DNA of 64,000 bases from Micromonospora sp. BL4 (GCF_003667505.1 NZ_RCVJ01000116.1:45496-109495); one strand, 5' to 3'; shown: positions 9,325-18,560, numbered from the stretch's first letter. Numbers and translations: made by a program. The notes: generated from the sequence alone by a model not told the origin.

Positions 9325-10287
9325 TCAGGCGGTGTGCGTCCGGTCGCGGAAGGTGGTCCGGTAGCCGTGCGGGGTGGCGCCCACCCGGCGACTGAAGTGG
9401 TGGCGCAGCGCCGCCGCGTCGCTGAAGCCGGCCTGGTCGGCGACCGCCTCCACGCTCAACGGGGTCTCCTCCAGCAGCCGTCGGGCCAGGAGCACCCGCT
9501 GGTTGGTGAGCCAGTCGTGCGGGGTGGTGCCGGTCTCGGCCCGGAACCGGCGGGCGAACGTACGCGGAGCCATGCCGGCCCTGGCAGCCAGCTCCTCAAC
9601 GGTGATCGTCCGGTCCAGGTGTCCCATCAGCCACTCCAGCACCGGTTCCAGGGTCGGCGCCTCGGGCGCCTTCGGGATGGGTGCCTCGACGTACTGCGAC
9701 TGGCCGCCGTCGCGGTGCGGCGGGACCACCATCCGTCTGGCCAGCCGGGTGGCGGTGGCCGAGCCGTGCTCCTGACGGACCAGGTGCAGGCAGGCGTCGA
9801 TGCCGGCCGCCGTGCCGGCGCTGGTGAGCAGCCGACCGTCCTGGACGTACAGCGAGTTGCAGCGCACCCGGGCGGCCGGGTGTCGGCTCTGCAACTCGTC
9901 GACGTACCGCCAATGCGTGGTGCACTCCCGGTCGTCGAGCAGCCCGGCCGCGCCGAGCAGGAAGGCGCCGGAGCAGACGCTGAACAGGTGCGCGCCGCGC
10001 GCGTCGGCCCGGCGCAGCGCGTCGAGCACCGGGCCGGGAACCTCGGTGCCCTGGCTGTGCGCGGGAACGGCCACCAGGTCGGCCTCCTCCACGGGGCCGA
10101 GGTCGGCGTGTGGCGTGAGGTGGAAGCCGGACGAGGTGCGCACGGGCGCGCCGTCCGGGCTGCACACGTGGAAGCGGTAACCGGGGAAGCCGTCGGCCGT
10201 GCGGTCGGTGCCGAACACCTCGGCGAGCACGCCGAGCTCGAACGGGGCGACCTGGTCGAGGGCGAGGACGGCCACGGAACGAAGCAT
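9325..10287 (-). CDS. GlxA-type AraC-family transcriptional regulator
   Basis: Cytoplasmic DNA-binding regulator with an N-terminal DJ-1/PfpI-like domain (about residues 1-170) and a C-terminal AraC double helix-turn-helix (about 215-315). The first domain shows the nucleophile-elbow segment FSVCSGAFLLGAAGLL. The second shows TVEELAARAGMAPRTFARRF and the closing signature around DAAALRHHFSRRVG. It has 320 residues from ATG 10287. The inducer is not deducible. It diverges from a 45-residue membrane peptide across a 150-bp gap with a clear palindrome, which suggests autoregulation and control of that peptide. This pair is not part of the mycobacterial tilS-hpt order. Confidence 0.87.
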   Translation of the reverse strand: MLRSVAVLALDQVAPFELGVLAEVFGTDRTADGFPGYRFHVCSPDGAPVRTSSGFHLTPHADLGPVEEADLVAVPAHSQGTEVPGPVLDALRRADARGAHLFSVCSGAFLLGAAGLLDDRECTTHWRYVDELQSRHPAARVRCNSLYVQDGRLLTSAGTAAGIDACLHLVRQEHGSATATRLARRMVVPPHRDGGQSQYVEAPIPKAPEAPTLEPVLEWLMGHLDRTITVEELAARAGMAPRTFARRFRAETGTTPHDWLTNQRVLLARRLLEETPLSVEAVADQAGFSDAAALRHHFSRRVGATPHGYRTTFRDRTHTA

Positions 10288-10327
10288 GTGACGAGGGTAA
10301 CCCGATCGATGGCAGAAAATCGATGCC

Positions 10328-10347
10328 CAGTGGCATCTCTGCCACTG
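10328..10347. promoter_or_regulatory. Candidate operator of the GlxA-like regulator
   Basis: CAGTGGCA-TCTC-TGCCACTG is a perfect 8-bp inverted repeat. It is flanked by ATCGAT and GATCGA half-repeats (10303-10322 and 10350-10356). It lies in the divergent promoter gap between the regulator and the small membrane peptide. Confidence 0.5.
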
Positions 10348-10437
10348 TTCGATCGACGTGAGTCGTCGCAGACTGGTCTCAGTCCGGTGCGCACCGGCGG
10401 CGAAACCGACAGCAACCATGCGAAAGCGAGCGCCGCC

Positions 10438-10575
10438 ATGGAGTTCCTGCTCTTCCTCCTGTTCCTCGTCCTGCTCGTCGCCGCCTCGGCGGCCGGCCTC
10501 ACCGCCGACAGTCACGATTCGGCCGACTGGAAGCCCAGCGAGGACGGCCGCCGCTGGCGGTCCCGTACCAGCTGA
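10438..10575 (+). CDS. Small single-span membrane peptide, 45 residues
   Basis: I do not recognise a family. Residues 2-22 (MEFLLFLLFLVLLVAASAAG) form one strongly hydrophobic helix. The remaining ~23 residues are charged and hydrophilic, ending in SEDGRRWRSRTS. ATG 10438 has only a weak upstream GCGAAAGCGAG. It is divergent from the GlxA-type regulator and followed by a terminator-like hairpin, so it looks like an independent one-gene unit. It may be a small membrane regulator or stress peptide, which is speculation. Confidence 0.6.
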   Translation: MEFLLFLLFLVLLVAASAAGLTADSHDSADWKPSEDGRRWRSRTS

Positions 10576-10607
10576 TGTGTTTGATGGCCTTTGCGAGAAA
10601 AATCCAG

Positions 10608-10639
10608 GGCGGGACCGCGCCAAAAGGTGCGGCCCCGCC
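10608..10639 (+). terminator. GC hairpin after the small membrane peptide gene
   Basis: GGCGGGACCGC (10608-10618) pairs with GCGGCCCCGCC (10629-10639) with one G-T pair and a 10-nt loop. It separates the small peptide gene from hpt. Confidence 0.6.
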
Positions 10640-10675
10640 GACGGGGGCCATCAGACGTACGGCAGGCTAGGAGTC

Positions 10676-11251
10676 ATGGCTGACGGCTCCTGGTACGACG
10701 CCGACATCGACCACGTGATCATTTCCGAGGCGCAGATCCGCGAGAAGACGGCGGAACTGGCCAAACAGGTCTCCGCCGACTACGCCCACGTGGGCGACGG
10801 ACTGCTGCTGGTCTGCGTGCTCAAGGGCGCGGTGATGTTCATGGCGGACTTCGCCCGGGCGTTGGGTCGCAACGGCCCCCCGGCCGAGCTGGACTTCATG
10901 GCCATCTCCTCCTATGGCCAGGGCACCACCTCCTCCGGCGTGGTCCGCATCCTCAAGGACCTCGACCGGGACATCGCCGGGCGGCACGTGGTGGTCGTCG
11001 AGGACATCGTCGACTCCGGGCTGACGCTCTCGTGGCTGCTGCGCTACCTGGAGTCCCGCTCCGCGGCGAGCGTCGAGGTGGTCGCGCTGTTCCGCAAGCC
11101 CGACGCGGTCCGGGTGCCGGTCCCGGTCAAGTACGTCGGCTTCGACATCCCGACCGAGTTCGTGGTCGGGTACGGCCTGGACTTCGGTGAGCGCTACCGG
11201 GAGCTGCCGTACGTCGGGGTGCTCAAGCCCGAGGTCTACGCCCGGTCCTGA
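10676..11251 (+). CDS. hpt: Hypoxanthine phosphoribosyltransferase
   Basis: Purine salvage enzyme that joins PRPP to hypoxanthine or guanine in the cytosol. The PRPP-binding loop [13 protein letters not shown] is at about residues 104-116, and the family's [15 protein letters not shown] and [14 protein letters not shown] segments are present. It has 191 residues, normal for the family. ATG 10676 lies just after TAGGAGTC, a short-spaced ribosome-binding site. The position between tilS and ftsH matches the mycobacterial order. Confidence 0.95.
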   Translation: MADGSWYDADIDHVIISEAQIREKTAELAKQVSADYAHVGDGLLLVCVLKGAVMFMADFARALGRNGPPAELDFMAISSYGQGTTSSGVVRILKDLDRDIAGRHVVVVEDIVDSGLTLSWLLRYLESRSAASVEVVALFRKPDAVRVPVPVKYVGFDIPTEFVVGYGLDFGERYRELPYVGVLKPEVYARS

Positions 11252-11533
11252 CGCCGGCCGGCCCACAACCGCCGCCCGGCGGCGGTGTGAGGTCAACTCG
11301 CATCGGCATCCGTCAAGCCGACGTTCAGCGCGCTCTCAGCTGTTCCGGCTACCGTGGAGCCCGGTGGCGCGGAGGTTACTTCGCGCCCGACCCCCTCGAC
11401 CGCGTTACCGGGCGTTCGGGTGGCCGGGCCGGACTCTCCGCCACGCCGGCTTCTGCCCGGACCCGCCGTACGTTCCGGTGAGGGCTGGTGAGCCTGCCCA
11501 CGGTGCGCGCCGTCGATGCGAAGGTGCGCCGAG

Positions 11534-11560
11534 TGCGGGGCTCGCAAGCTCACTCCTCGC
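11534..11560 (-). repeat. Degenerate copy of the nadB-nadC repeat, reverse orientation
   Basis: On the minus strand this reads GCGAGGAGTGAGC followed by TTGCGAGCCCCGCA. Both blocks are identical to the repeat unit at 45122 onward, with its intervening CGGTG missing. This shows that the unit belongs to a dispersed family. Confidence 0.75.
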
Positions 11561-11576
11561 GTACACGGTGTACCGT
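11561..11576. promoter_or_regulatory. Palindrome overlapping a -10 box upstream of ftsH
   Basis: GTACAC-G-GTGTAC (11561-11573) is a perfect inverted repeat overlapping TACCGT (11571-11576). It could be a repressor site on an ftsH promoter. No -35 element is obvious. Confidence 0.4.
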
Positions 11577-11723
11577 CGAATGACCGCGGCGCGGCAGTTT
11601 TGCGCCTCGGGGTCGAGGCCGGCCCGCACGGCGGCCCCGGCCGCCGCTCAAAATGCGGCAACACCATCAGACGGTCAGGACGTCGATCAGGAGGATGCGG
11701 GCGCTCCGGCGCTCGACAACAGT

Positions 11724-13742
11724 ATGGAACGTACGCGTTTCTTCCGCCGACCGGTGGTCTGGATCATCCTGGTCATCCTCGGCGCCGTTGTGCTCAGTCA
11801 GTTGTTCACCGCTGGTCCCAGCTACCACCGCGTGGACACTTCCGTTGCGCTCGACCAGCTCCACACCGCCAAGATCAATAAGGTCGTCTTCCAGGACAAG
11901 GAGCAGACGCTCCAGCTGGACCTGGCCCAGAAGACGAAGTTCGGCGAGACCACCACCAACAAGATCGAGGCCCAGTTCCCGTACCAGGTGGGCGACGAGG
12001 TCTGGAACGAGGTGCTGGACGCCAAGGCGGCCAACCGGGTCACCGGCCCGGCCGACGCCAAGGTCTCGTCGGACAGCATCTGGGTGAGCTTGCTGGTCAA
12101 CCTGCTGCCGATCGCGCTGCTCGTGCTCCTGCTGCTGTTCTTCATGTCGCAGATGCAGGGCGGCGGCTCCCGGGTGCTCAACTTCGGCAAGTCCAAGGCG
12201 AAGATGATCACCAAGGACACTCCGAAGACGACCTTCGCGGACGTCGCGGGTGCCGAGGAGGCCGTCGAGGAGCTGCACGAGATCAAGGACTTCCTGCAGA
12301 ACCCGGCGAAGTACCAGGCCCTGGGCGCCAAGATCCCGAAGGGCGTGCTGCTGTTCGGCCCGCCCGGCACCGGCAAGACGCTGCTGGCCCGCGCGGTCGC
12401 CGGCGAGGCCGGGGTGCCCTTCTACTCCATCTCCGGCTCCGACTTCGTGGAGATGTTCGTCGGTGTCGGCGCCAGCCGGGTCCGCGACCTGTTCGAGCAG
12501 GCCAAGGCGAACGCTCCGGCGATCGTCTTCGTCGACGAGATCGACGCCGTCGGCCGGCACCGCGGCGCCGGCATGGGCGGCGGTCACGACGAGCGCGAGC
12601 AGACGCTCAACCAGCTGCTCGTCGAGATGGACGGCTTCGACACCAAGGGCGGGGTCATCCTGATCGCGGCCACCAACCGGCCGGACATCCTCGACCCGGC
12701 GCTGCTGCGCCCGGGCCGGTTCGACCGGCAGATCCCGGTGGACGCCCCCGACATGGAGGGCCGCAAGGCCATCCTGCGGGTGCACGCCAAGGGCAAGCCG
12801 TTCACCCCCGACGTCGACCTCGACTCGGTGGCCCGGCGTACCCCGGGCTTCAGCGGCGCCGACCTGGCCAACGTGATCAACGAGTCGGCCCTGCTCACCG
12901 CCCGCAAGGACCAGCGGGCGATCACCAACGACTCGCTGGAAGAGTCGATCGACCGGGTGATCGCCGGTCCGCAGCGACGGACCCGGGTCATGAGCGACCA
13001 GGAAAAGAAGATCACCGCGTACCACGAGGGTGGGCACGCGCTGGTCGCCTGGGCGCTGCCGCACGCCGCGCCGGTGCACAAGGTGACGATCCTGTCCCGT
13101 GGCCGCTCGCTGGGCCACACCCTGGTGCTCCCCACCGAGGACAAGTACACCCAGACCCGCGCCGAGATGATCGACACCCTGGCGTACGCGCTGGGTGGTC
13201 GGGCCGCCGAGGAGCTGGTCTTCCACGAGCCGACCACCGGCGCCGGGAACGACATCGAGAAGGCCACCCAACTGGCCCGCGCGATGATCACCCAGTACGG
13301 CATGAGCTCCAAGCTCGGTGCGATCAAGTACGGCACCAGCGGGGACGAGCCGTTCCTCGGCCGCAACATGGGCCACGAGCGGGACTACTCGGACTCGGTG
13401 GCCGCCGAGATCGACGGCGAGATGCGGGCGCTGGTCGAGCTGGCGCACGACGAGGCCTGGGAGATCCTGGTCGAGTACCGGGACGTCCTGGACAACATCG
13501 TGCTCGAGCTGATGGAGAAGGAGACCCTCTCCACCGCCGACATGGCCCGGATCTGCGCGCGGGTGGTCAAGCGCCCGCCGCTGGCGCCGTACAACGGCTT
13601 CGGCAAGCGCCAGCCCTCCACCGAGCCGCCCGTGCTCACCCCTGCGGAGAAGGACAAGCTCAAGGCGCAGGCCCAGGCCGACGGCGCGCAGGCGTCGGTC
13701 GGCGGCGGCGCCTCGTCCAACAACTCGGACGGCACGCACTGA
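11724..13742 (+). CDS. ftsH: ATP-dependent zinc metalloprotease FtsH
   Basis: Membrane-bound AAA+ protease that degrades misfolded and regulatory membrane proteins. The order of parts is TM1 near residues 10-28, a periplasmic-side domain, TM2 near 120-140, the AAA module with Walker A GPPGTGKT (212-219) and [13 protein letters not shown], then the protease domain with HEGGH (434-438). The C-terminal tail is low-complexity and serine/glycine rich. It has 672 residues. ATG 11724 was chosen because it begins the conserved first membrane helix, although no close ribosome-binding site is seen. It leads into folE, as in mycobacteria. Confidence 0.95.
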   Translation: MERTRFFRRPVVWIILVILGAVVLSQLFTAGPSYHRVDTSVALDQLHTAKINKVVFQDKEQTLQLDLAQKTKFGETTTNKIEAQFPYQVGDEVWNEVLDAKAANRVTGPADAKVSSDSIWVSLLVNLLPIALLVLLLLFFMSQMQGGGSRVLNFGKSKAKMITKDTPKTTFADVAGAEEAVEELHEIKDFLQNPAKYQALGAKIPKGVLLFGPPGTGKTLLARAVAGEAGVPFYSISGSDFVEMFVGVGASRVRDLFEQAKANAPAIVFVDEIDAVGRHRGAGMGGGHDEREQTLNQLLVEMDGFDTKGGVILIAATNRPDILDPALLRPGRFDRQIPVDAPDMEGRKAILRVHAKGKPFTPDVDLDSVARRTPGFSGADLANVINESALLTARKDQRAITNDSLEESIDRVIAGPQRRTRVMSDQEKKITAYHEGGHALVAWALPHAAPVHKVTILSRGRSLGHTLVLPTEDKYTQTRAEMIDTLAYALGGRAAEELVFHEPTTGAGNDIEKATQLARAMITQYGMSSKLGAIKYGTSGDEPFLGRNMGHERDYSDSVAAEIDGEMRALVELAHDEAWEILVEYRDVLDNIVLELMEKETLSTADMARICARVVKRPPLAPYNGFGKRQPSTEPPVLTPAEKDKLKAQAQADGAQASVGGGASSNNSDGTH

Positions 13743-13825
13743 GCAGCGACCCGACGGCCAGCTCCCCTCACCGGGAGCTGGCCGTCTCCGCGACCGAGCC
13801 CGACGGCGACGACGGGCTGGACTAC

Positions 13826-14443
13826 GTGGCCGCACGGCTGATCAGCGGCAGGCTGACCGGCCGCCCGGTCGAGGACGCGATCGACCTGGGCCGGATCGAG
13901 AAGGCGGTCCGGGAGATCCTGATCGCGGTCGGGGAGGACCCGGACCGCGACGGCCTCCAGCAGACCCCGGCCCGGGTCGCCCGGGCGTACGCCGAGCTCT
14001 TCGCCGGCCTGCGGGTCGACCCGGCCCAGGTGCTCAGCACCACCTTCGAGGCCAACCACGAAGAGCTGGTGATCGTCCGGGACATCGACGTGATGAGCCT
14101 CTGCGAACACCACCTGCTGCCGTTCCGCGGCAGCGCGCACATCGGCTACATCCCCGGCCCGGACGGACGGATCACCGGCCTGTCCAAGCTGGCCCGGCTG
14201 GTCGAGGTCTTCGCCCGCCGGCCGCAGGTGCAGGAGCGGCTCACCTCGCAGGTCGCCGATCTGCTGATGAGCAAACTCTCCCCGCGCGGCGTCGTCGTCG
14301 TGCTGGAGTGCGAGCACATGTGCATGGCGATGCGCGGCATCCAGAAGTCGGGTGCCCAGACCATCACGTCGGCCGTGCGCGGCACCCTGCAGCACGACCC
14401 GAAGTCGCGGGCCGAGGCGATGGCGTTGATCATCCCTCGCTGA
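13826..14443 (+). CDS. folE: GTP cyclohydrolase I
   Basis: First enzyme of folate/pterin synthesis, converting GTP to dihydroneopterin triphosphate. Zinc and catalytic residues are visible in [10 protein letters not shown] (near residue 93) and LECEHMCM (near 163), and [14 protein letters not shown] is the closing signature. It has 205 residues from GTG 13826, which has no good ribosome-binding site. The same frame is open back to a CTG at 13739 that overlaps the ftsH stop as CTGA. That start would add 29 residues and is a real alternative. The rest of the pathway (folP, folB, folK) resumes at 27.3 kb after the inserted block. Confidence 0.93.
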   Translation: MAARLISGRLTGRPVEDAIDLGRIEKAVREILIAVGEDPDRDGLQQTPARVARAYAELFAGLRVDPAQVLSTTFEANHEELVIVRDIDVMSLCEHHLLPFRGSAHIGYIPGPDGRITGLSKLARLVEVFARRPQVQERLTSQVADLLMSKLSPRGVVVVLECEHMCMAMRGIQKSGAQTITSAVRGTLQHDPKSRAEAMALIIPR

Positions 14444-14497
14444 CACCCGGACGCGTCAACGGCCGGCCGACCCACCCCGGGACGGCCGGTCGTCGCG

Positions 14498-15259
14498 TCA
14501 GCCGGCCAGCAGGGCCAGTAACAGGCCGGCCGTGACCAGCACCGCCGGCACCAGGCACACCAGCGCGCCGAAACGCACCGTGCGGTCCAGCCGCTCGCCC
14601 GGGCCGGCGCGGAACACCCGCCCGATGCCCACCCAGCCGGCGACGAAGGCGACCGCCGGCATCGGCAGCCCACAGATCAGGGCCGCCACACTGGCCGGGC
14701 CCGTTCCGGTCGCCACGAACACCACGACCTGGATCATCGGCACCAGCAGCGCCAGAGGCCCGTACATCAGGAGGTTGCGTCCCCGGGCCGGCCAGGACCC
14801 CGGGCGGAACCGGCCGCGCGCGGCCAGCGCCGCGTCCGCCGCCTCGGCCCGACCCCGCGCGGTCCGCAGCGCCGCCAGCACCGCCGCCGGGCCGCCGGCC
14901 ATCGACCGGGCGGCCTCGGTCAGCTCCGGCGGGGACGGCACCAGCGAAATCGCCGGTACGCCCAGCTCACGCAGCCGCTCCTGCTGGCTCGCCAGCCCGG
15001 TGCGGACCACCGTCAGCTCCTCCCGGGCGGCCTCGGCCGAACGGGCCTGTTCACCGGCGGCGGCTGCCGCGCTGCGGCGTACCCCGTCCAACTGGCGGGC
15101 CGCGGCGAGATACTCCGACCAGGCCGTGGTGGGCTCCGCGCCCGCTGGCGCGAGGTCCCCGTCCGGGTCGCCGGCCCGCTGCCGTCCCGGCCCGGTCACC
15201 GTCGCGTTCGGACCCACCCCGACACCCCCCGCGCGCACCACCGGATCACCTGGCCTCAT
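14498..15259 (-). CDS. Membrane protein of unknown function, partner of the FtsK-like gene
   Basis: I do not recognise a family. Of 253 residues, the N-terminal ~60 are disordered. About 60-165 is an alanine/glutamate-rich segment likely to form helices or a coiled coil. The last ~85 carry three hydrophobic spans, including LLMYGPLALLVPMIQVVVFV and a C-terminal helix ending in LLLALLAG. ATG 15259 lies inside the end of the FtsK-like gene (14-nt overlap), so the two are translated together. It converges on folE. Confidence 0.75.
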   Translation of the reverse strand: MRPGDPVVRAGGVGVGPNATVTGPGRQRAGDPDGDLAPAGAEPTTAWSEYLAAARQLDGVRRSAAAAAGEQARSAEAAREELTVVRTGLASQQERLRELGVPAISLVPSPPELTEAARSMAGGPAAVLAALRTARGRAEAADAALAARGRFRPGSWPARGRNLLMYGPLALLVPMIQVVVFVATGTGPASVAALICGLPMPAVAFVAGWVGIGRVFRAGPGERLDRTVRFGALVCLVPAVLVTAGLLLALLAG

Positions 15260-17807
15260 CGGCGAACGGCACCAGCACCGTGCCCCGCTCGTCCGGCCCG
15301 TCCCAGAGCACCGCCCGGTCGGGACGGGCCCGCCACTCCACCGGCCGACCGAAGACCGCGGCGAGCTGGGCCGCCGGCACGTCCAGCACGGCCACGGCCG
15401 CGAGCTTGTCCACCTCGCCGTCCGGCTCCAGCAACGCGGCGAACGGTGGCACCGCGCGCCACCAGCCCAGCAGGTGCCGACCCGACGGCGGCCCGTCCCG
15501 CAGCAGCGCGCGCAGCCGGTCCACCGGCAGCTCGCGGGGCCCCGGCCGGTCCAGGCCGAAAACGACGAGGTAGGTCGGCAGCTCATCGTCCGCGTCCGCG
15601 AGCAGCGTCGGCAGGTCCACCATGGTGGCCGGATGGCGGACGGCCAGCTCCGCCGTCAACGCCTCGGCGAGCGGCCGGGAACCCGGGTCGGGCGCCGCCA
15701 CCAGGAACCGGGCGGTGCCCGGCGAGTGGTGGTCCGCCGTGCTCCGCGCCGCCGTCGCCAGCAGCCCGCCCGCCGCCGGGCCCGATCCCAGCACCGCGAG
15801 GTTGCGCCCCGCCGCCGGCCCCAGCGGTACGGCGACCGTCGAGCGAGCCACGTCCACCGCCCGGCCGAGCAGAGCCGCCGGCCCGTGCGCCTGGCCGGCC
15901 AACGCCGCCCGGTGTCGCGGGTCGTTGCCCAACGACGGACGGGCGTACCCGGCGAACACCACCGGCGGCAGTGACCCGGCCGGCCGTGCCGTCCACAACT
16001 CGTGCCGCAGCCGATCCACCACCTCCGGGTGGTCCTGCGGATCGGGGTGGCGGATCAACCGTTCGTGACCGCGGATCGCGCCCCGCGGGCCGCCGAGCCC
16101 GCCAGCGGTGTTCACCACCGCGCTGCCCACCGGCAGGCCGGCGGCCGAGTCGTTGGTCGGTTCCAGCACCGGGCCGCCGCCCGGCAGCGCCACCCGCACC
16201 GGGAACTGGCCGAGCACCGGATCCCGATGCCCGGCGTCCGCCCGGCCACTGAGCCCCAGCTCACCCGCGCCGGCCAGCACCAGGTGCACGCCGTACGCCC
16301 GGCCGGCGCGGGCCAGCCCGTCCAGCTGGGCGGCCACCTCCGAGGCCAGCCGGTCCCGCTCGGCGAAGATCAGCGGCAGATTGTCCAGCACACACACGAT
16401 CCGGGGCAGCGGCCGGTGCTGGCGCAGCTCCGCGAAGCGTTGCCCACCGGCGCGCCCGCCAGCCTCGGTCCGACGCTGCACCTCGACCGTCAACTGATCG
16501 AGCAGGTCCCGGACGTACTCCCGATCAGCGGCCATCGCGGCCGCCCGCACCTGCGGAATCCAGGACCGGTCCCGCTCGGTCTGGAGGAACTCCACGAAGG
16601 ACTCACCGTCGCCCAGATCCACCAGGTAGAGCGCCAGGTCGTCCGGGCCGTACCGGGCGGCGAGCCCGAGCAGCGCCGTGGTCAGGAACGCCGCGCGACC
16701 CGCACCGGAACGGCCGCTGACCAGCCAGTGCGGGGTCAGCTCCGTGAAGCCCAGCGGCACCGGACGCCCCCCGGCGTCACCGACCGTGGTGGTCAACCCG
16801 TCGGCCGGATCCGACTCCCACAGTCGCTCACCCGTCGCCGGCAGCAGATCCGCCAGGGCCAGCCGGGAGCCCGCCTCCACCTGCGCGGCGAGCCGCCGAC
16901 AGACCGCGTCGACCAGATCGGCCGGCGGATCCGACTCGACGAACACCGGCGAGTTCAACCCGCCCGGGGGATCGGCGCCCGGGCTCGCGAAGGACGCCCC
17001 CGGTGGATCCCCGAGCAGCGCGTACGCGTTGCGCAGCACCAGCGGCGTGGCGCGCGGCAGTGGCCCCCGGGCCGCGTACGGGCCGGCGGGCGGCCAGCCG
17101 GCCACCACCAGATGCAGCCCGGCCGCCGGCCCCTGCTCGGCCAACGCCTCGATCCGGGCCAGGTCGGTAGGGCCGGTCAGCTCCGGCAGCGCGGCGACCA
17201 CCAGCAACAACGTCCGGTCGTGCCGGCGTCGACCGCTCGCCCCCGGCGTGACCCACTGCTCCGCCTCGGTCAGCACCGCGCGCAGACCCGCCACGTCCAC
17301 CGCCGGTGGCGGCAACAGGCCGGCATCCGCCAGCGCCCCGAACGGGGCGAGCACACCCGCCGTGGCGTCCACCGCGCGCACCAGCAGGGCACCCGCCGGT
17401 GCCGCCCCCAGCGACCGCAGCAGCACAGCCCGAAGCAACCCGGCCACCCGCGGTTCCCGGGCGTCGGCGTCCACACTCAGGTGCCCGGCGCCGACCAGCG
17501 GCACCAGCGCAGGAAAGCGGGCATCGTCCAGGGGCGCCGCGGTGCCGACCCGCACGAAAGCCGGCGGACCGTCGCCGGCCGGCGAATCCACGGTCAGCGA
17601 GTCCAGGGCCGCCCCCGACCATCCCGGAGCCAGCCGCGCGGCGACCGCCCGCAGCCGGTCGGCCACCTCGTACTGGCGGCGCTGATCGGCGGGAGCCGGT
17701 CGGATCTCGTCGAGGATGCCGGCCGCAGCGGTGGCGACGGCCGCCGCCCGACGGTGCAGGGCTGCGGCGCGGTTCGTGCGTGCCTTCGGACCGGCCACCG
17801 CGTCCAC
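15246..17807 (-). CDS. FtsK/SpoIIIE-like protein with degenerate ATPase motifs
   Basis: Large cytoplasmic protein with the layout of a tandem FtsK-type translocase but apparently without intact ATPase sites. Where Walker A should be it reads GRSGAGRAA (Lys to Arg, Ser/Thr to Ala). The matching Walker B reads RIVCVLDNL, with Asp-Asn instead of Asp-Glu. The second module has GSGPAAGGLL and YLVVFGLD at the equivalent places. No membrane segment is obvious. GTG 17807 gives 853 residues. The frame is open to ATG 17957, but those 50 codons have only about 75% GC at third positions and overlap a TACCGT promoter-like site, so they are probably not coding. It is cotranscribed with the membrane protein downstream. 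Confidence 0.75.
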   Translation of the reverse strand: MDAVAGPKARTNRAAALHRRAAAVATAAAGILDEIRPAPADQRRQYEVADRLRAVAARLAPGWSGAALDSLTVDSPAGDGPPAFVRVGTAAPLDDARFPALVPLVGAGHLSVDADAREPRVAGLLRAVLLRSLGAAPAGALLVRAVDATAGVLAPFGALADAGLLPPPAVDVAGLRAVLTEAEQWVTPGASGRRRHDRTLLLVVAALPELTGPTDLARIEALAEQGPAAGLHLVVAGWPPAGPYAARGPLPRATPLVLRNAYALLGDPPGASFASPGADPPGGLNSPVFVESDPPADLVDAVCRRLAAQVEAGSRLALADLLPATGERLWESDPADGLTTTVGDAGGRPVPLGFTELTPHWLVSGRSGAGRAAFLTTALLGLAARYGPDDLALYLVDLGDGESFVEFLQTERDRSWIPQVRAAAMAADREYVRDLLDQLTVEVQRRTEAGGRAGGQRFAELRQHRPLPRIVCVLDNLPLIFAERDRLASEVAAQLDGLARAGRAYGVHLVLAGAGELGLSGRADAGHRDPVLGQFPVRVALPGGGPVLEPTNDSAAGLPVGSAVVNTAGGLGGPRGAIRGHERLIRHPDPQDHPEVVDRLRHELWTARPAGSLPPVVFAGYARPSLGNDPRHRAALAGQAHGPAALLGRAVDVARSTVAVPLGPAAGRNLAVLGSGPAAGGLLATAARSTADHHSPGTARFLVAAPDPGSRPLAEALTAELAVRHPATMVDLPTLLADADDELPTYLVVFGLDRPGPRELPVDRLRALLRDGPPSGRHLLGWWRAVPPFAALLEPDGEVDKLAAVAVLDVPAAQLAAVFGRPVEWRARPDRAVLWDGPDERGTVLVPFADEAR

Positions 17808-18000
17808 CCCCTGTCCGAGGTTGGCAACCCCTCCCTGAGCAGAGACGGTATCCCAGCCGGGGCCGCTCCTCCGGGAGGTGCCACGGCGGTGCGCCGGTGT
17901 TGTCGGGGATGTCACCGGTGGGGAGGGGTCCGTCACGATCCGCTGGACTTGAGGCATTGGCTCCGGGGCGTCCAGCCGTTAACTTCAGGGGGTGGAATCA

Positions 18001-18558
18001 GTGCAGCCCCCCGCCGGTTCCCAGGTCTCCCGCGTACCGGCCCAGCGGACGCCGTCCGAGCAGCTGCCGCCGGCCTCCGCCACGCCGGCGCCGCAGCCGC
18101 CACGCCGCCGGGTACGCACTGTGCTCACCGTGGTCGCCGGGGTGCTCGCCCTGCTAGTAGTTAGCGGGATCATTGCGGGAGTGGTGCTTTACAACCGGGC
18201 TGCCGCCCCGGACCGGAGCGCGCCCGATGTGGTCGTTGACAACTATCTACGGGCCTTGCTCGTAGATCGGAACGATACGAGAGTCGATCTCTTTACCTGT
18301 AAGTCAGGTGCGGAGTTGGAGGCTCTTCGGTCGCTGCGCACTGACCTGGTTGCACGGGAGCAGGAACTAGGAGTCACCATTTTAGTTAGTTGGGGCAGCC
18401 TGGACGTCAGCAGGAAGGGGAATACCGCTTCGGTCGTGACGGGGATTCGGCGCAGCGCCACCGTCGATGGCGTTCAGCAAAGCGTCACGGACAAGTGGCA
18501 GTTCGACGTCGAGCGGCAGGAAGGTTGGCGGGTTTGCGGTGGCGCCAAGATAGGTTGA
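18001..18558 (+). CDS. Single-span membrane protein with NTF2-like extracellular domain, atypical composition
   Basis: 185 residues: a proline-rich cytoplasmic start, one membrane helix near residues 40-62, then a ~120-residue domain that resembles the NTF2-like/DUF4878 class (APDVVVDNYLRALL onward, with two cysteines). From about 18150 the codon use changes sharply. ATT, CTT, GTT, CTA and AGA codons are common and a rare TTA codon is at residue 128. That points to foreign origin or relaxed selection. GTG 18001 has AGGGGGT about 7 nt upstream; GTG 17992 is possible. It converges tail to tail with the next gene (2-nt gap) and diverges from the FtsK-like gene. Confidence 0.7.
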   Translation: MQPPAGSQVSRVPAQRTPSEQLPPASATPAPQPPRRRVRTVLTVVAGVLALLVVSGIIAGVVLYNRAAAPDRSAPDVVVDNYLRALLVDRNDTRVDLFTCKSGAELEALRSLRTDLVAREQELGVTILVSWGSLDVSRKGNTASVVTGIRRSATVDGVQQSVTDKWQFDVERQEGWRVCGGAKIG

Positions 18559-18560
18559 CG

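Larger units (their letters stand above)
11252..11723. other. Intergenic leader upstream of ftsH
   Basis: This 472-nt stretch stays open in the ftsH frame but has mixed third positions and no convincing coding signal. It holds TACCGT at 11351-11356, a reverse copy of the repeat seen at nadB-nadC (11534-11560), a palindrome over a second TACCGT (11561-11576), and AGGAGG at 11689-11694, which is too far from the ftsH ATG to serve it. Confidence 0.6.

Noticed and set aside
17808..17957. A 50-residue N-terminal extension of the FtsK-like protein from ATG 17957
   Set aside because: Third-position GC drops to about 75% there, and a TACCGT promoter-like element lies within it.
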